Assembly (NCBI GenBank): GCA_038380435.1
Contig: JAWZYU010000004.1
Span: forward strand, 22,790,001 to 22,854,000
DNA: 64,000 nucleotides
Direction of reading: 5' to 3'
From: Ryuthela nishihirai
Lineage: Eukaryota; Arthropoda; Arachnida; Araneae; Heptathelidae
Both the position numbers and the translations under genes were made by a program. A model generated the notes under the pieces. It did not search any database. It saw only the letters and a list, made by a program, of their open reading frames with translations, and was not told the origin of the DNA. Below, piece after piece: positions 1-11,127 of the stretch. How positions within the stretch are numbered: position 1 is the stretch's first letter; each line of letters starts with the position of its first letter.

Positions 1-118
1 CATTCAGTGGCCAGATGCAGCAGATATAGTTCAGGACAGACTTGCTTGGAGAACTAAACTGCATGGTCTGGTTGGACCTCTGTAGCCCATGGCTGCTTGA
101 TGATGATGATGTTCCACC
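1..118 (+). mobile_element. RTE/BovB-like LINE, 3' end
   Basis: The window opens inside the 3' end of the main LINE family. The frame reads VQWPDAADIVQDRLAWRTK and then a stop after GLVGPL, matching the C-termini of the other copies. The element ends with CATGGCTGCT followed by TGATGATGATG, a short tandem-repeat tail typical of RTE-type elements. The rest of this copy lies before position 1. Confidence 0.85.
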
Positions 119-647
119 TTTGTGAATGTTGGTGAGCTTCTACAGGCTTGTGGATAAATATGCTAACAAATTTTATCTGTGATGATAATACAATGTTAAC
201 AGTTATTAAACAATAATAACACAGTCTTTTTACTTAACTACGAAGACTGGATAAAAAGTGACATTAATTTTAAAGTGAAAAAAAAATAAAATAAAAATAA
301 AAACAAGAGTTGACAACAGAAGAATAAATATTTATGCCTAAACATCTTACTTGTGCACTCCAGAAATCTTTGGCTGAGACAATAACAACAAGGCATATTT
401 GTGAGCTAATATAGTGTCAGCTACACACAAAGCTACATATGAAATTGCAGCAAGTATGGAGTTCCTATGGAAAAATAGACTATTTCAATAATAAGACATT
501 CAATTCATTAAAACTGGAAGCACATGATGACATAGTGCAAATAAATTCAGCATAAAAAAAAACCTGAATACAGTGCTGAATAAATATTTATAGAAAGTAG
601 AAAATTTTGAAATATTAATTTTCATGTATATTCTATCTTTAATTCTC
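119..647. other. Intron sequence, no feature recognised
   Basis: AT-rich intronic DNA with A-runs. I see no open frame, splice pair or terminal repeat here. Confidence 0.6.
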
Positions 648-862
648 TATAAAAAAAATAAAATAAATACCCCCTCAAGCAGCTGCTTGCCACAGAGGTC
701 TGACAGGAGCTTGTCAGTTTATATGCCACAGTAGAAGGTCTGAGAGGATGGCAGGACCTCAGCAGAAAAAAACACATACATCCATGCCTTACCCGGGGTT
801 CGAACCCAGGTCCCTTAGATCAAGTAGCCAAGCGTGCTAACCACTCGGCCATGGGACGGCTT
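648..862 (-). mobile_element. SINE-B, tRNA-derived
   Basis: A roughly 205-bp tRNA-related SINE in reverse orientation. Its tRNA-like head lies near 790-862, with an A-box-like segment (gccgagtggttagc, reverse strand) and a B box around GGTTCGAACC. The body (ATCCTCTCAGACCTTCTACT, reverse strand) and the tail (CTTGAGGGGGTATTTATTTT) recur in seven other copies in this window. This copy is nearly complete. A functional tRNA gene is unlikely because the acceptor stem does not close and the sequence is dispersed. Confidence 0.85.
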
Positions 863-1094
863 AATTCTCTATGAAACTGTTAAATGTTTAAAAGCACTTC
901 CACAAAATGTGTCATGGATTTTAGCATTTATAAGCACTCTATGCTACCATAAGTATCATCAATTATTATTGACTCCACTGCAGTCATGCAACTTCGGATC
1001 AGCAGAAAAAAATTCACTTTAAGCAACCAATTCCAACTCATCGGCATCCCTCATCACCTTTTGCACTGCAAGTCTGCTGTGACTAGCTATCATA

Positions 1095-1265
1095 CTACTA
1101 AATTTAAAAATGCTATCAGGGAGTCATGGGTTCATATCCCACCCAGCTCAAGACAAATTTTCCTCTAAAATTGATATCAATGTTAAACTAAGAGTGATAC
1201 CTTCTTTGACAGTTGAACAAAAACATCAAAAATTTCTTCAATTTATATTGAAACAACTTATTGTT
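1095..1265 (+). mobile_element. SINE-C fragment
   Basis: A fragment containing a B-box-like GGGTTCATATCCCACC, followed by the family body CTCAAGACAATTTTTCCTC (with small differences) and the tail segment ending in ATTTCTTCAATTT. The same body and tail occur at 12082-12447, and the head and body occur in the palindrome at 15331-15608. The 5' half is truncated or diverged. Confidence 0.65.
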
Positions 1266-2496
1266 TCTAAATTACTTTTATTTATATGATGAAAGGAATA
1301 TGTAGAAAAATTGATAATTCTTTGATCACATGATTGGGAATCATTTTGGTTTGAAACTTTTAGTACGCATGTTAGGCTGTACTGATTGATACTTTGTAAA
1401 CTTTCTGAATGCAATGTAAATACTTAAGTTTTATTTCTTTTTGTTTTCATGATAACACACCAAACATAGTTTTAAAAGATATATGTGTTTGTCAAATACT
1501 CCAATAGATATTATCAAGTTGAACCAGATAATGATGAGTTTTTTTTATAAAATATATCATTGACTCTTAGTGATTTAGATTAATTGTGACTTTTTTCTGA
1601 TTCAGAAGGGGGATATCAATCCCACTATTTCTAGAATTATTTATACTGCTCCTGAAATACATACTGCAATCAGAAAGAATAATTATTTGAAACTTGGCCA
1701 AAAATTAAGTTATTAATTATTAAATTAAGTAATTAAGTTATTCACATCAAATGGTAGCTATCTTAAGAGACATCTGATTAGGCCATTATAATAAAAAGTT
1801 CAATTTTAAAAGGACTGGACTTTAGTACTATTTTCAATAAAACTGAAAAATCTCATAACTAGATTTTAACATTTGCATCTTTTAAGTTTTTTTGCAATTG
1901 CAATAAAGTTCAACTTTTCTGCAATAATCAGCATCTGATACAAATTGATCAGGAAGGGTTTGATCTTAATTTCTGTGACGAAAATAAACTATATTTGCTT
2001 CTAAATATTTAAAAAATTTTCACAGCTCTTTATCCCTTTTCAGTTATATATTTTTCAGTTTTTATTTAAATTATGTTGTTTTTTAAGCAAAATAAATATT
2101 TGCAACACTACTACCATAGTCTTAGAGTTTGCTGATCAGAAAGGAAAAAAATCAGCATTGTACACTGCTTGCATAAATGACCAAATAATTAAAAAAATAA
2201 AATAAATGGAGGCTTTAAGTAATGAGAAATATTATGAATTATATATGTTAAAGTAATGAAATACTTCAGAAAATATAAAAAATTAAATTTTTTTCACTGA
2301 ATTTAATATGCAAAAACACAATAAAACTTTGAAATTTTCTTTAAAAATGCTTATAAAATTTTATCCATCCGTCTTTTTTTTTCTTTATTTTCATCATATT
2401 CTTAACCCCAATTTAATTCTTTCTTTCAGTATATAACATGACCTATTTGTGTTGATGGGCTATTTGGCAAAAAAGAAAAAAAAATCCTAAGTGGTT
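1266..2496. other. Intron sequence, no feature recognised
   Basis: AT-rich intron of the CNOT10 gene with poly-A/T runs and short direct repeats (for example AATTAAGT near 1700-1740). I looked for the C-terminal CNOT10 exons on the minus strand here and did not find them. Confidence 0.6.
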
Positions 2497-2872
2497 CAGT
2501 TGCTTTACCTCTGAGTGGCACTTTTTTGCACACAATGGGGCCAGGTCACAAAGACCCAAAAAGGCTCAGAGAATATTGGGGAAGGGGACACACTGGATAG
2601 CTGTTGGGAGAAAGATGGTAGCCTCCCATCAAGGCAATCCAGCATATTCTGTAACGTGGGACATGGCTCTCCCATACATGGAACCAGGACTTAACGTCCC
2701 ATCCAAAGGACATCAGCTTTTCCAACCCATTGGTGTCCATTACTGACATTGGGAATGGCAGGAAGTTTTCAGAGAAAATCCAAACATTGGCCCAGCTGGG
2801 ACTAGAACCTGGGAACTGCATATTATGAGCCTGGTGGATTATGACCTGCAGATTATGACCCTTCCCTTCCAA
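2497..2872 (-). mobile_element. SINE-A, diverged copy
   Basis: A reverse-strand copy of the 385-bp SINE-A. Its 3' end is the GTTGCTTTACCTCTGAGTGG block near 2500, followed by TTTTTTGCACACAATGG, and its tRNA-like head is near 2800-2872 (GGGACTAGAACCTGGGAAC). It is clearly older than the copies at 42275, 46632 and 62273, with many substitutions and small indels. Confidence 0.8.
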
Positions 2873-2887
2873 AGCGGAATTTTTTAT

Positions 2888-3275
2888 TTGACTTAGCAGA
2901 ATTTACTAAAGTTTTAGCATTTCTCAAAGTACCAAGAAAAAAATTTTGAAAAGAGAGTAATTTTCCTGTTTCACGATTTATTTTTTCTGTTATTCATAAA
3001 TAAATAGCATTTATATTGATTTGTCTTCAGATTATTTCCATATAAATAAATTTTTAGTTTCATTGCCATATGCATTTTTTTTTACCAGACTAAAAAAAGA
3101 CCTATTAAGATCCAGAATTAAATGCTGATTAATTTGTCACATAGCATGCCATAATTCATTTCATCAGTTATTTGGTAAAAAAAGTTGTCAGCTTCACTTT
3201 TTTTTTGACTGAACATTTGAAAAAAAGCCCTGGCCACAAGGTACATTTCAGTTTTTCAGGACTGTCAAGGTAATT
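2888..3275 (-). mobile_element. piggyBac-like element end, fragment
   Basis: This AT-rich stretch is a reverse-orientation copy of the terminal region at 20259-20690: the same order of GGTACCATACTT (here mutated), TTTGGCATATAGCATGCC-like and ATCAGTTATTTGG blocks. Its outer end (GACTGTCAAGG near 3270) is a degraded version of the GACACTGGAAGGG-TTAA terminus at 18942. It abuts the CNOT10 exon at 3333. Confidence 0.6.
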
Positions 3276-3332
3276 GTTAAACAACGCTTCTACAAAAAGT
3301 TTTAGTTAAGAAACACTAAATGCATATCACAC

Positions 3333-3572
3333 CTGAGGCTTGATATTTCATTTTCTTGAATGTATCCAGAAGGTAGTACAAGTACACTGTGACTGTTTTC
3401 CTGAGAGTGACTATTCTCTTGTTGGTCTTCTGATGACTTCTGGGAAGGAGGTGTGCTGTTTTCTTTTACTACTGCAGGTGGATCGTCTGGTAGCAGGCTT
3501 AATGCATTACGTAAACATAAATATGCATATTCCAGAGTTGGTGCTGGAGTAACTGATAACTGATCTGGAACA
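3333..3572 (-). CDS. CNOT10: CNOT10 exon (sixth visible, last in window)
   Basis: A 240-bp minus-strand exon has a TTAATTTCCTAG acceptor and a GTGTGA donor. Its first base completes AGT (Ser) with the preceding exon, and it ends two bases into a codon. It encodes YAYLCLRNALSLLPDDPPAV, equivalent to the conserved ICLRNALLLLPEE block of CNOT10, followed by a Ser/Gln/Asn-rich variable linker (KSSEDQQENSHSQENSHS). The C-terminal TPR repeats (the part resembling SAYVALALGD) are not found between 1 and 3332, so the gene runs out of the window. The donor is weaker than the others. Confidence 0.87.
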
Positions 3573-3989
3573 CTAGGAAATTAAACCCCAAAGTTACATA
3601 TTATATGAGATTTATTAATATATTCATAAAACTTAAATGATTAGATGATTGAATAGTTAAAACCAGTGTTGGGAAAGAACATTTTTTATTACAACCAAAA
3701 ATTTAATATCATTTTTCATCGTGTTTCAAAGAATTTCATTATAGCATTATATTACTTTATAGCAAAACCTTTTTAGTACAAATCCAAAATAATGAAATGT
3801 TATAATTTTTATTATGTATGTATGCATCCAGCGATCCCCTCCCCCTGAATTATGTATGTTGTCCAGTGATCCCCTCCCCCTGAATTTTTAATTTGATTTT
3901 AACATTTATAACTCTGCTACATATAATAACTCATTTATTATTCTGCTTTGTGCAACTGTAAACTTTATAGTGAATAAGAAATTCTGAAT
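3573..3989. other. Intron with small tandem duplication
   Basis: Intron sequence upstream of the exon at 3333-3572. It contains a tandem pair of a 33- to 38-bp unit around 3828-3890, each ending GATCCCCTCCCCCTGAAT. Nothing else is recognised. Confidence 0.6.
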
Positions 3990-4360
3990 TGTATCCAATT
4001 TTTACGTCTCTCCTTATTTCTTTTAATTCGTCCTTTTTCAGTTTGTGGATTTGTCAAAAACAGTTATTCCACCAAATTTTTGAAACACAACAAATTTAAT
4101 AATTTCTGTACTAAATGAAAGCTTGTGATGCAGAGTATGAGCTTCCTGAAAAAAGGGAAATATGAAAATGAATGTTCTGCTATATCTTCGAAACATGAAG
4201 ACCAAATGTAACAAGTTGTATGTCAAATGAAAGCTTATGACATGGGGAATGTTGTGGACAATAAAAATATGCCCACCTTAATTTCTTCCCCCCCTAAAAA
4301 GGGGGAAATGTGAAAGTCCTTCTTCTACTATATTTTTGGAATGTGAGGACCTACAGTTAT

Positions 4361-4680
4361 GGGGAGGGGGGTGACTTAGCAGAGTGTCATGCTCGCAATC
4401 TGCAGTTCCCAGGTTTCACTAGAGGACACCAATGGACTGGAAAGGGTGCTATTTGCCAGATAGGATTAAAATCATGCCCTATTTGCAGGAGAGCCATATC
4501 CTGTGCACATTAAAGAACATGTTGGATGGCCTTGATGGGAGGCTACCCTATGTCTCCTAACAGCTGTCCAGTCGGTGTCCTCTTCCCCCAACCTTCTCTG
4601 AGCCCTCGGGGTCTTTGGGATCCAATCATTTAAGAAGAATATGGGCAAAAAAGTTCCGCTGAGAGGTAAAACAACTGATC
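4361..4680 (+). mobile_element. SINE-A, nested in element S
   Basis: A forward copy of SINE-A, with CTGCAGTTCCCAGGTT in the tRNA-like part, GTGCACATTAAAGAACATGT in the body and TCCGCTGAGAGGTAAAACAA at the 3' end. It lacks part of the tRNA-related 5' half (internal deletion around 4415). Confidence 0.8.
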
Positions 4681-4969
4681 TAGCCTACAATTATAAGTTA
4701 GGTGTCAAATGAAAGTTTATATGAGGGCCACCGTAGACTACTTTGAATTATGCCCCCTCCAAAAATGGGATGGAAATTTAAGGAATAGTTCAACCTTAAC
4801 AAGTTATATTTCAAAGTAAAGCTTATGATGTCTCCAATGTCGTAGGCTACTTCAATAAGACTTCAACAAAAGGGAGAGGAAAAATGTGTTCGATATTTAT
4901 GAGTCATATATCTAATAAAAGTTTCTGAATGTAGGTGTTTTTAGTAGCAAAGAAAAAAAAATATAAATA

Positions 4970-5235
4970 AATTTAAAAAAAATTTAAATATTTACTTCCT
5001 ATATGCACCCTAAAAAGTAGAAAATAAACCTAAAATATATTGATGGCACAATCAAGTCAATGAATTCCAATTCACTTTAAAGAAAGACAGGAAGTTGATT
5101 TACCTACTCAAAAAGATTGCTGGCATCTTATCTTCCTTTAAAGCAAGTAAGAATTCAGTGAGATTGCACTATTGATATGCTTCAGGTTTATTTTCTACTT
5201 TTTAGAGTGCATATAGGAATTAGGTATTTTTAAAA
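4970..5235. repeat. Terminal hairpin of element S, copy 1
   Basis: An inverted repeat of about 100 bp per arm, with its centre near 5103. The left arm carries ATATGCACCCTAAAAAGTAG and TTCACTTTAAAGAAAGA, and the right arm carries their complements around 5205 and 5135. The homologous hairpin at 33545-33790 has the same arm sequence but independent substitutions. Confidence 0.75.
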
Positions 5236-5358
5236 TTCTATTTCCCTCCACCATTTTTAGTCTCTTCCCAGGTCACTACAGGATGTTACGTTACTGTGAT
5301 TTATAATTTACTGGCAGCTGTGGTTTTCAGTATGAGACACAGAATCGATAGCTATTAA

Positions 5359-5498
5359 CTCTTCCAAGGTCGTGTCTGGAAAAATGATTTACATCCAGAG
5401 ATCCAGCCATTTTCCCCCATGAACAGTAAAAAAAATTCACTTTTAGAACTTTTTTTTGCCAAATAACTAGTGAAAGGAACTATGACATATTATATACC
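5359..5498 (+). mobile_element. piggyBac-like element, 5' terminus
   Basis: A TTAA at 5355-5358 is followed by CTCTTCCAAGGTCGTGTCTGG, nearly the same as the terminus at 20259. The piece continues to TATTATATACC, where the LINE tail at 5499 interrupts it. The element appears to resume at about 8715, so the LINE at 5499-8710 landed inside it, with about 160 bp missing. Confidence 0.6.
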
Positions 5499-8400
5499 AA
5501 AGTCATCATCATCATCCTCAAGCAGCCACAGGCTACGGAGGTTCAACCAGACCATGCAGTTTAATTCTCCAAGCAAGTCTGTCCTGAACTATATCTGCTG
5601 CATCTGGCCACTGCACACCAATTCTAATAAGGTCCTGTTTGACATTGTCTGCCCACCTCATCCTAAGTCTTCCCCTCTTTCTGAGGCCTTTAGGCACACT
5701 GTTTATAACCCTATTAGCCAATCTATAATTATCCATACAGAAAACATGGCCAAACCAACAGTCTCTCTCTGCACAATATGCTGCTTAAGGAAGGTTGCTG
5801 ACTCCTTTGCCTAACCCATTATTAGTTACAAAGTGTAACCATCTAATGTCCAAGATACTGCACAAACATTTAGAATAAAAAACATCTAGTTTCCTGTTAT
5901 CATATTTACAAAGTGTCCAAATTTCACTACCATAACTAACCCTAGAAAGAACCAAACAATTATACAGTCTAATTTTAGTCTTTAGGTGTATATGCCTATT
6001 TCTCCACACTCTCCATAGATTCTTAGAAGTCCCAGCAGCAATCCCTATTCGTCTGTTAATCTCATGCCGCACATCACCAGTATCTGTTACATAGCTCCCA
6101 AGATAATTAGACTGTGACACCTGCTCAAGACTGCAACCATTCAGATTAACCAAATCACAGCCTGCCTGACCAATTTTCATCACATTAATTTTCTCTCTGT
6201 TTATAACCAAACCTATTCTACTACCAGTCTCATCAACAGCTCAAATGAAAGAGTTCATCTCATCAACATCATTTGACAAAAGGACTAAATCATCAGCATA
6301 ATCTAAGTCAGAAATTTTTTTATCTCCAGCCCATTTAAGGCTAAAATCTTTCCCTTGAAGTGAATTTTGCATAACATAATCAATAACCAAACTAAAGAGA
6401 AAAGGAGACAAAATGCACTCTTGTCAAACACCAGAAGTAACTCTAAACCAATTGCTACAAGCCTTACCAACTCTCACACACGATTCAGTGTTATTATAGA
6501 GAGCTTTCATTATGTTAACTAACTTGTCTGGTATACTATATGATCTCACAATCAACCACAAATTATGATGATCAACAGAGTCAAAAGCCTTTTTGAAATC
6601 AACAAAGCTAGCAACCAAAGGTTTCTGAAACTCTAAACAATTCTCAAGAATCTGCCGAAGAGAAAATATCTGATCCACACATCCCCTACCACTTCTGAAT
6701 CCACATTGCTCATCACGCAATTGCCTGTCAACCAGATTCTTAATTCTATTAAGCACAATCATGGAAAGAACTTTACCTGGAACAGCTAGTAGGCTGATAC
6801 CCTTATAGTTATCACAAGAACTGCGATTACCGTTTTTGAAAATAGGGATAATAACAGCTCTGGTAAAATCTTTAGGAACCACGCTTTTATCATAAAGATA
6901 TTCAAAATTTCAGTCATCCAAGTGGTAACCAAAACATTCCCAGCTCTAAGCATTTCCGTAGTAATTTCATCTACACCTGGGGTTTTATGAAGTTTAAGTT
7001 TAGAATCAGCCAAAATAACTTCAGATTGTGTTATAGGACCAACCTTAAAGCCACCAATGCACCTATCATCATTAAAAAACAATGGGAGTAGAACAAACCA
7101 CATTGTTGAACATCACTGAAATGCTAGCCATGACAGAATCCTCACCTTCTATAACCTTACCTTGTTTATCCTTCAATCCCTGTCTACCTGTCCGTTTTCT
7201 ACCACACAAAACATTAACTATCTGGTACAGCTCTCTGCTGTTGTGCTGTCTAACTGCTTCCTCAGCTTTGTCAACTAAGCCAAAGATTCTTATCAGCAGC
7301 TAACTGATTCTTTACACGTTTATTAAGCTCTCTGTAATGCTTTCTATTAGGAATAGTAGGGTATTGATTAAGGACATTCCTGCAGTTTTTTCTTTCCGAA
7401 ATAAGCTCAAGTGCCTTATCACTCAGATAATTCTTCCTCTTCTGCTCCTTTTTTCCTAAAAGAGTACTGTTAGTGTCCAAAAAAGCCTGTTTAAAATGAT
7501 CCAGTAGTAAGCATACCATGACTGTCATAATGACTAAGTAACCTATCATGGTAAGCTTTGTCTATAACTGGGTCTTTCAGAGCTTCAGTATTAAAAATAA
7601 ATTTTTTAATCCTAGCACAATACTTTTTAAGTTTAAGTTGCAAGACACTTTTAACAAGGTAATGGTGAGATCCAATTTCAGCTCCCCTATATGACCTGGT
7701 ATTCCTAACAGAACTAGTCCATTTGCTGTTAATTAATATATAATAAATCATATTCTTATGCAGCCCATCGGGTGAAACCCATGTGTACTTATGTATGTCG
7801 CGGTGTTTGCAATAAGTGTTAGTTATTCTGAATCCATTGAGTTTACTTACCTGTAGGAGACGTTGCCCATTGCAGCTACCAATACCAAAAGGGACTATTA
7901 CTCCTCCCCAACGGTCAGAGTCAGTACCAACTTTGGCATTGAAGTCACCAAGAACAAGGGTAATATCTGCTTTCTTGACAGAATTCAAAGTATCCTGAAG
8001 TTATTCATAAAACCTATCCTTCTCATCCTCATCGGTACCCTCAGTGGGGGCATATCAGCAGATAACATTGAAGTCTTTAACGCTTGTCTGAAATTTTGCT
8101 GTAAGAAACCTTTCATTAATGCACTCATATCCTAGAAGAGCATCACTAGCGTGTCTGCTGAGAAGCAGACCCACGCCTTGGTGATGCTTATTGTCGTCCC
8201 TCCCTGAAAAGAGAAATTTAAGATTATTTTTAAGAATCTGACCTTTATCTGTCCATCTGGTCTCTTGCAGGCCAAGAATATCTAAAATTATAATGGTGGA
8301 ATTCTTGTGTGAGGACATCAAGAGAAAAAGCTCTGTGCAGAGTCCTCACATTCCAACTACCTATGGAAAGAAAATGGCTAGTGGGATGTTTAAAGAAACT

Positions 8401-8710
8401 ATGTTTATTGAGAGAGGGAATGCCGACAATATCAAACAGCCCCCTAATCGCAGACATGGGACAAAGACCCGATCCCCCACCAATAAAGACTGAAGACATC
8501 TACACTGGAAGACTTCCTCCAATGTAGAATTTGACAATGCCAGTAGAAGCAAGTGCCTGCAATGACCTCTGGTCAGGATTATCCACCAGCTGATAAGCAT
8601 ATCCTGTGAATCTATTCACTTGGGGCTGTCAACCCACAAACAAATAGAAAACACAACGGGAGATTTTCCCTCCACAGAAGTCCACAATTGCAGCAAATTC
8701 AGAATCCATA
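5499..8710 (-). mobile_element. RTE/BovB-like LINE, near full length, decayed
   Basis: A minus-strand LINE of about 3.2 kb. The 5' UTR lies at about 8500-8700, the endonuclease region at 8499-7271, the reverse transcriptase at 7103-5785 and the C-terminal segment (GLRKRGRLRMRWADNVKQD) at 5736-5533. A (TCATCA)n tail at about 5500 is the 3' end read on the plus strand. Frameshifts and stops break it in at least six places. The endonuclease keeps LDILGLQETRW but reads NMIYYILI where IDYI is expected. It is inserted in a piggyBac-like element. Confidence 0.88.
5533..8499 (-). pseudogene. LINE endonuclease-reverse transcriptase, broken
   Basis: This is a retrotransposon polyprotein that nicks target DNA (AP-type endonuclease) and reverse transcribes its own RNA. 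Readable pieces include SIGSWNVRTLHRAFSLDVL (endonuclease N-terminus), LVLGDFNAKVGTDSD (metal-binding DFN), then ISLLAVPGKVLSMIVLNRIK and FVDFKKAFDSVDHHNLW (RT motif A with its Asp), YLGSYVTDTGD and the C-terminal RGRLRMRW. The YADD region near 6300 has lost its frame. The breaks lie at about 7970, 7500, 7100, 6880, 6424, 6240 and 5785. It cannot encode a working enzyme. Confidence 0.85.
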
Positions 8711-9205
8711 ATCAATTATAGACATAAATGATTATAATGCATATGAATAGAAAGAGTTATTTATTTCTGAATAACATAAAAATAAATTTTCTTGTTTCAA
8801 GAAAATATTTCTCTTATTTGGTAATTTTTTTCTTGGTACCATACTTTGAGAAAAGGCCAAGCTTTTTGCCAACTGCTCTAAGTCATATAAACAAGTCAAC
8901 TTTAGAATTTGTTTTAAAAATAACCAATCAACAAAAATAGGTCATATTATATACCAAATTAAACAGAACTGAAATCATAAAAAAAACTTATTAAAATTAA
9001 TATGCTTGTAAATTTGTTTAAGAAGTTTTCACAGAGTTATAGTGAAAAAATAGATCAGATTATAAATTTAAGGCTTAATATTAGAAAAGTGTGTTGAACA
9101 GAAAGTGTTAAACTATATATTAATTGAAAGTAAAATTCTTCCTGAATAATATTATATTTAACCTGAAACATTTTTATTTCTTTTAATGATTCTTTTTAGT
9201 GTCAT

Positions 9206-9410
9206 ATACCCATGGTCGAGTGGTTGTACGCTTGGCTACTGATCTAAAGGACCTGGGTTCGAACCCTGGGTAAGGCATGGACATTTGTGATGTTTTTCTT
9301 CTGAGATCCTGCCATCCTCTCAGACCTTCTACTATGGAGTATTAACTGACAGCTCCTGTCAGACCTCTGTGGCAATTAGCTGCTTGAGGGAGTATTTATT
9401 TATTATTATT
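9206..9410 (+). mobile_element. SINE-B, tRNA-derived
   Basis: A forward SINE-B with a clear A-box region (TGGTCGAGTGGTTGTACGC) and B box (GGGTTCGAACCC). It is followed by the standard body and a CTTGAGGGAGTATTTATTTA tail that runs into (ATT)n. It is one of the best preserved tRNA-like heads in the window. Confidence 0.88.
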
Positions 9411-9684
9411 ATTATATTTTAAAACATGGGATAGCATTTTCAAGGTGACTTGGATTGCTCACATTAATCAGATTTTTTTTCTGTTTCTGAAATGGAGGAA
9501 CACTTTCTTAAGCTTTTTTTTTTAACTAAACATATAATTTTTTTTCCTTTATGTGGGCTAAGAGCCAAAAGGTTAGTGCACCAAAACCAAAAATAAAAAC
9601 ATATATATTGTCAGAGTGGCACAGCCAAGTAACTGGGGAGGGGGGCTATGCTGAAATTGCTCTCCTACAGGACTGATTTCCATG

Positions 9685-9939
9685 CTAAGTCCTTTTTGTT
9701 TCTGTATCCAAGTGTTTATTTTCCATTCTCCATGTGTTTAAACAGATCACAGGGAACTGTATATTCAGCTTAGTTAACATATCTGGGATTTTCACTCTAT
9801 TGCAACTACCCTGTTTTCCTTCTGCACAAATAGAGACACCCTTTCTCTTCCACTGGAGCTGATATCTGGCTATCACAATTCCCTTTCTCTGAGTGCCAAT
9901 TACGAGGAAGGTGGTTAAGTCAGCTGCTGTCTGTTTCAC
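9685..9939 (-). pseudogene. Possible piggyBac transposase C-terminal remnant
   Basis: An 84-residue frame with RKG.SICAEGKQGSCNR and KIPDMLTKLNIQFPVICLNT. piggyBac transposases end in a Cys-rich zinc domain of the form C..C......R......C..C...LC..CF..WH. Here several positions fit but most Cys are replaced. The placement inside TTAA-ended repeats supports the reading. It is a weak call on sequence alone. Confidence 0.45.
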
Positions 9940-9960
9940 ACAAGTTTAAAGGTATATCTT

Positions 9961-10335
9961 ATAAAAGAAAAATCTGAAATGTGTGAACACAAAACAGTGA
10001 AAATAACAAAATTGTTCTTTTTGTTATTTGTTCTGTTTTATCATTATAAATATTTTAATTGTTAATGTCATTTGAAAATCATTTTGTTTTCTATTACATT
10101 ATGCACGTTTTCCAAACTGTTTAAAGTTATTTTCCTTAACATTATTAAAATAGAGATAATAAGGTTTTACTTTAAAAAAATGTAAATCTGCAAAGAGTTT
10201 TATTATCAATTACAAAATTAAGGAAGTTTGCAATGAAGAGTCCAACAACATTTGAACTTTTATTAAATACAGAAAATTTGATAAGGACACGAGTAGAAAT
10301 TGCAAATTTCAATATACTGCCATTAAGTATGATAT
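9961..10335. other. Intron sequence, no feature recognised
   Basis: AT-rich intron between the piggyBac-like remnant and a possible solo LTR. I see no motif or coding frame. Confidence 0.55.
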
Positions 10336-10934
10336 TGTTGCGAATTTTTAAAATGGATAGGCACCGAGTGTGAGTATCAACAGTATATTTTCAAACAAAT
10401 TACAATACAATGCAAATCAATACAAAAATATGGATGAAGTAACTTGTAAACAAAATGACTACTATCAAACATAAGTCATTAACCTTTTCCACAGAGCATA
10501 CAACACCAGCTCTGTCTGTTCTACTAAAATACTACCTCTTCACTTTGTTTGCCATGTCACTTGAATACCTTCAAAAGTAAACAATCTCTCGTCCTGTGCT
10601 AGTTCACCAAACTTTTGTTACACACAACAGAAAACAAACATCCATGCACACACTAATAAATATACTTCTTATTTTCACTTATCGTGCACTGATTCAGACC
10701 ATCTGAATGTCTTTTCAGATCTCACAACTTTAACACACTTAAAGTGTATATACTCAGATGAACTTCATCTTTTCACAATACCACACTACTGCATTACATT
10801 TCTCCCATTTTCATTCTTTTTGAACTGTTCTAAGTTCAAATTCGTTGGCTAAAAATGAATCTCACGCAGGAGCACACACGAGCGTTGTCACATTTTGTCA
10901 TGAAGTCACTGCTGCTCGTTCATCTGTCGTAACA
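10336..10934. mobile_element. Possible solo LTR (599 bp)
   Basis: The segment begins TGTTGCGA and ends TCGTAACA, the TG..CA inverted ends seen in many Ty3/gypsy LTRs of arthropods. The flanks ATAT and ATAC would be a 4-bp target duplication with one change. There is no second copy in the window to confirm it, and no internal region, so this is based on the termini alone. Confidence 0.4.
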
Positions 10935-11127
10935 ATACTTTAAAAATAAATGTTCTAATTTAATAAAGTGAGAATGGATTTTTATTGCTTAACTAAGGAA
11001 AGGAATATTTGAATTGGTGCAATTGCCATTTTTAACAATTTTTTATTACATTTTTAACATAATTTAGAAGTACAAAATCTTCTAGCACAAAATGCTCTAC
11101 CATACTAATATTCTTTCCTTTACATAC

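Larger units (their letters stand above)
3990..5250 (+). repeat. Element S, copy 1 (repeat units plus terminal hairpin)
   Basis: Repeat units of roughly 150-190 bp recur here around 4080-4340 and 4690-4930. Each carries a TGTCAAATGAAAGCTTATGA-like block, a purine tract (AAAAAGGGGGAAATGTGAAA) and a CTACTATATCTTCG-like block. They are followed by a long hairpin at about 4970-5235. The same order (a leader near GATTTGTCAAAACAGTTGTT, then units, then hairpin) recurs at 29480-33800 and in part at 57400-57930, so this is a defined dispersed element. A SINE-A sits between the units. No coding capacity is visible. Confidence 0.65.
8715..9960 (+). mobile_element. piggyBac-like element, interior (interrupted)
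   Basis: The sequence at 8715-9200 and 9420-9640 parallels 20560-21250 block for block (TTCTTGGTACCATACTT, CTTTAGAATT, TTCCTGAATAATA, TTTTATTTCTTTTAATGATT), then GACTGATTTCCATGCTAAG as at 21299. A SINE-B splits it at 9206-9410. On the minus strand at 9939-9685 an 84-codon frame reads LQWKRKGVSICAEGKQGS and VICLNTWRMENKH, which resembles the Cys-rich C-terminal domain of piggyBac transposases with several Cys lost. The frame suggests a dead copy. Confidence 0.55.

Noticed and set aside
2546..2872. 108-residue minus-strand frame
   Set aside because: Lies wholly inside a SINE-A copy; similar frames recur in other SINE-A copies by chance of composition.
9206..9280. tRNA gene with A and B boxes
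   Set aside because: The same segment recurs in other SINE-B copies with the same downstream body and tail; no proper acceptor stem.
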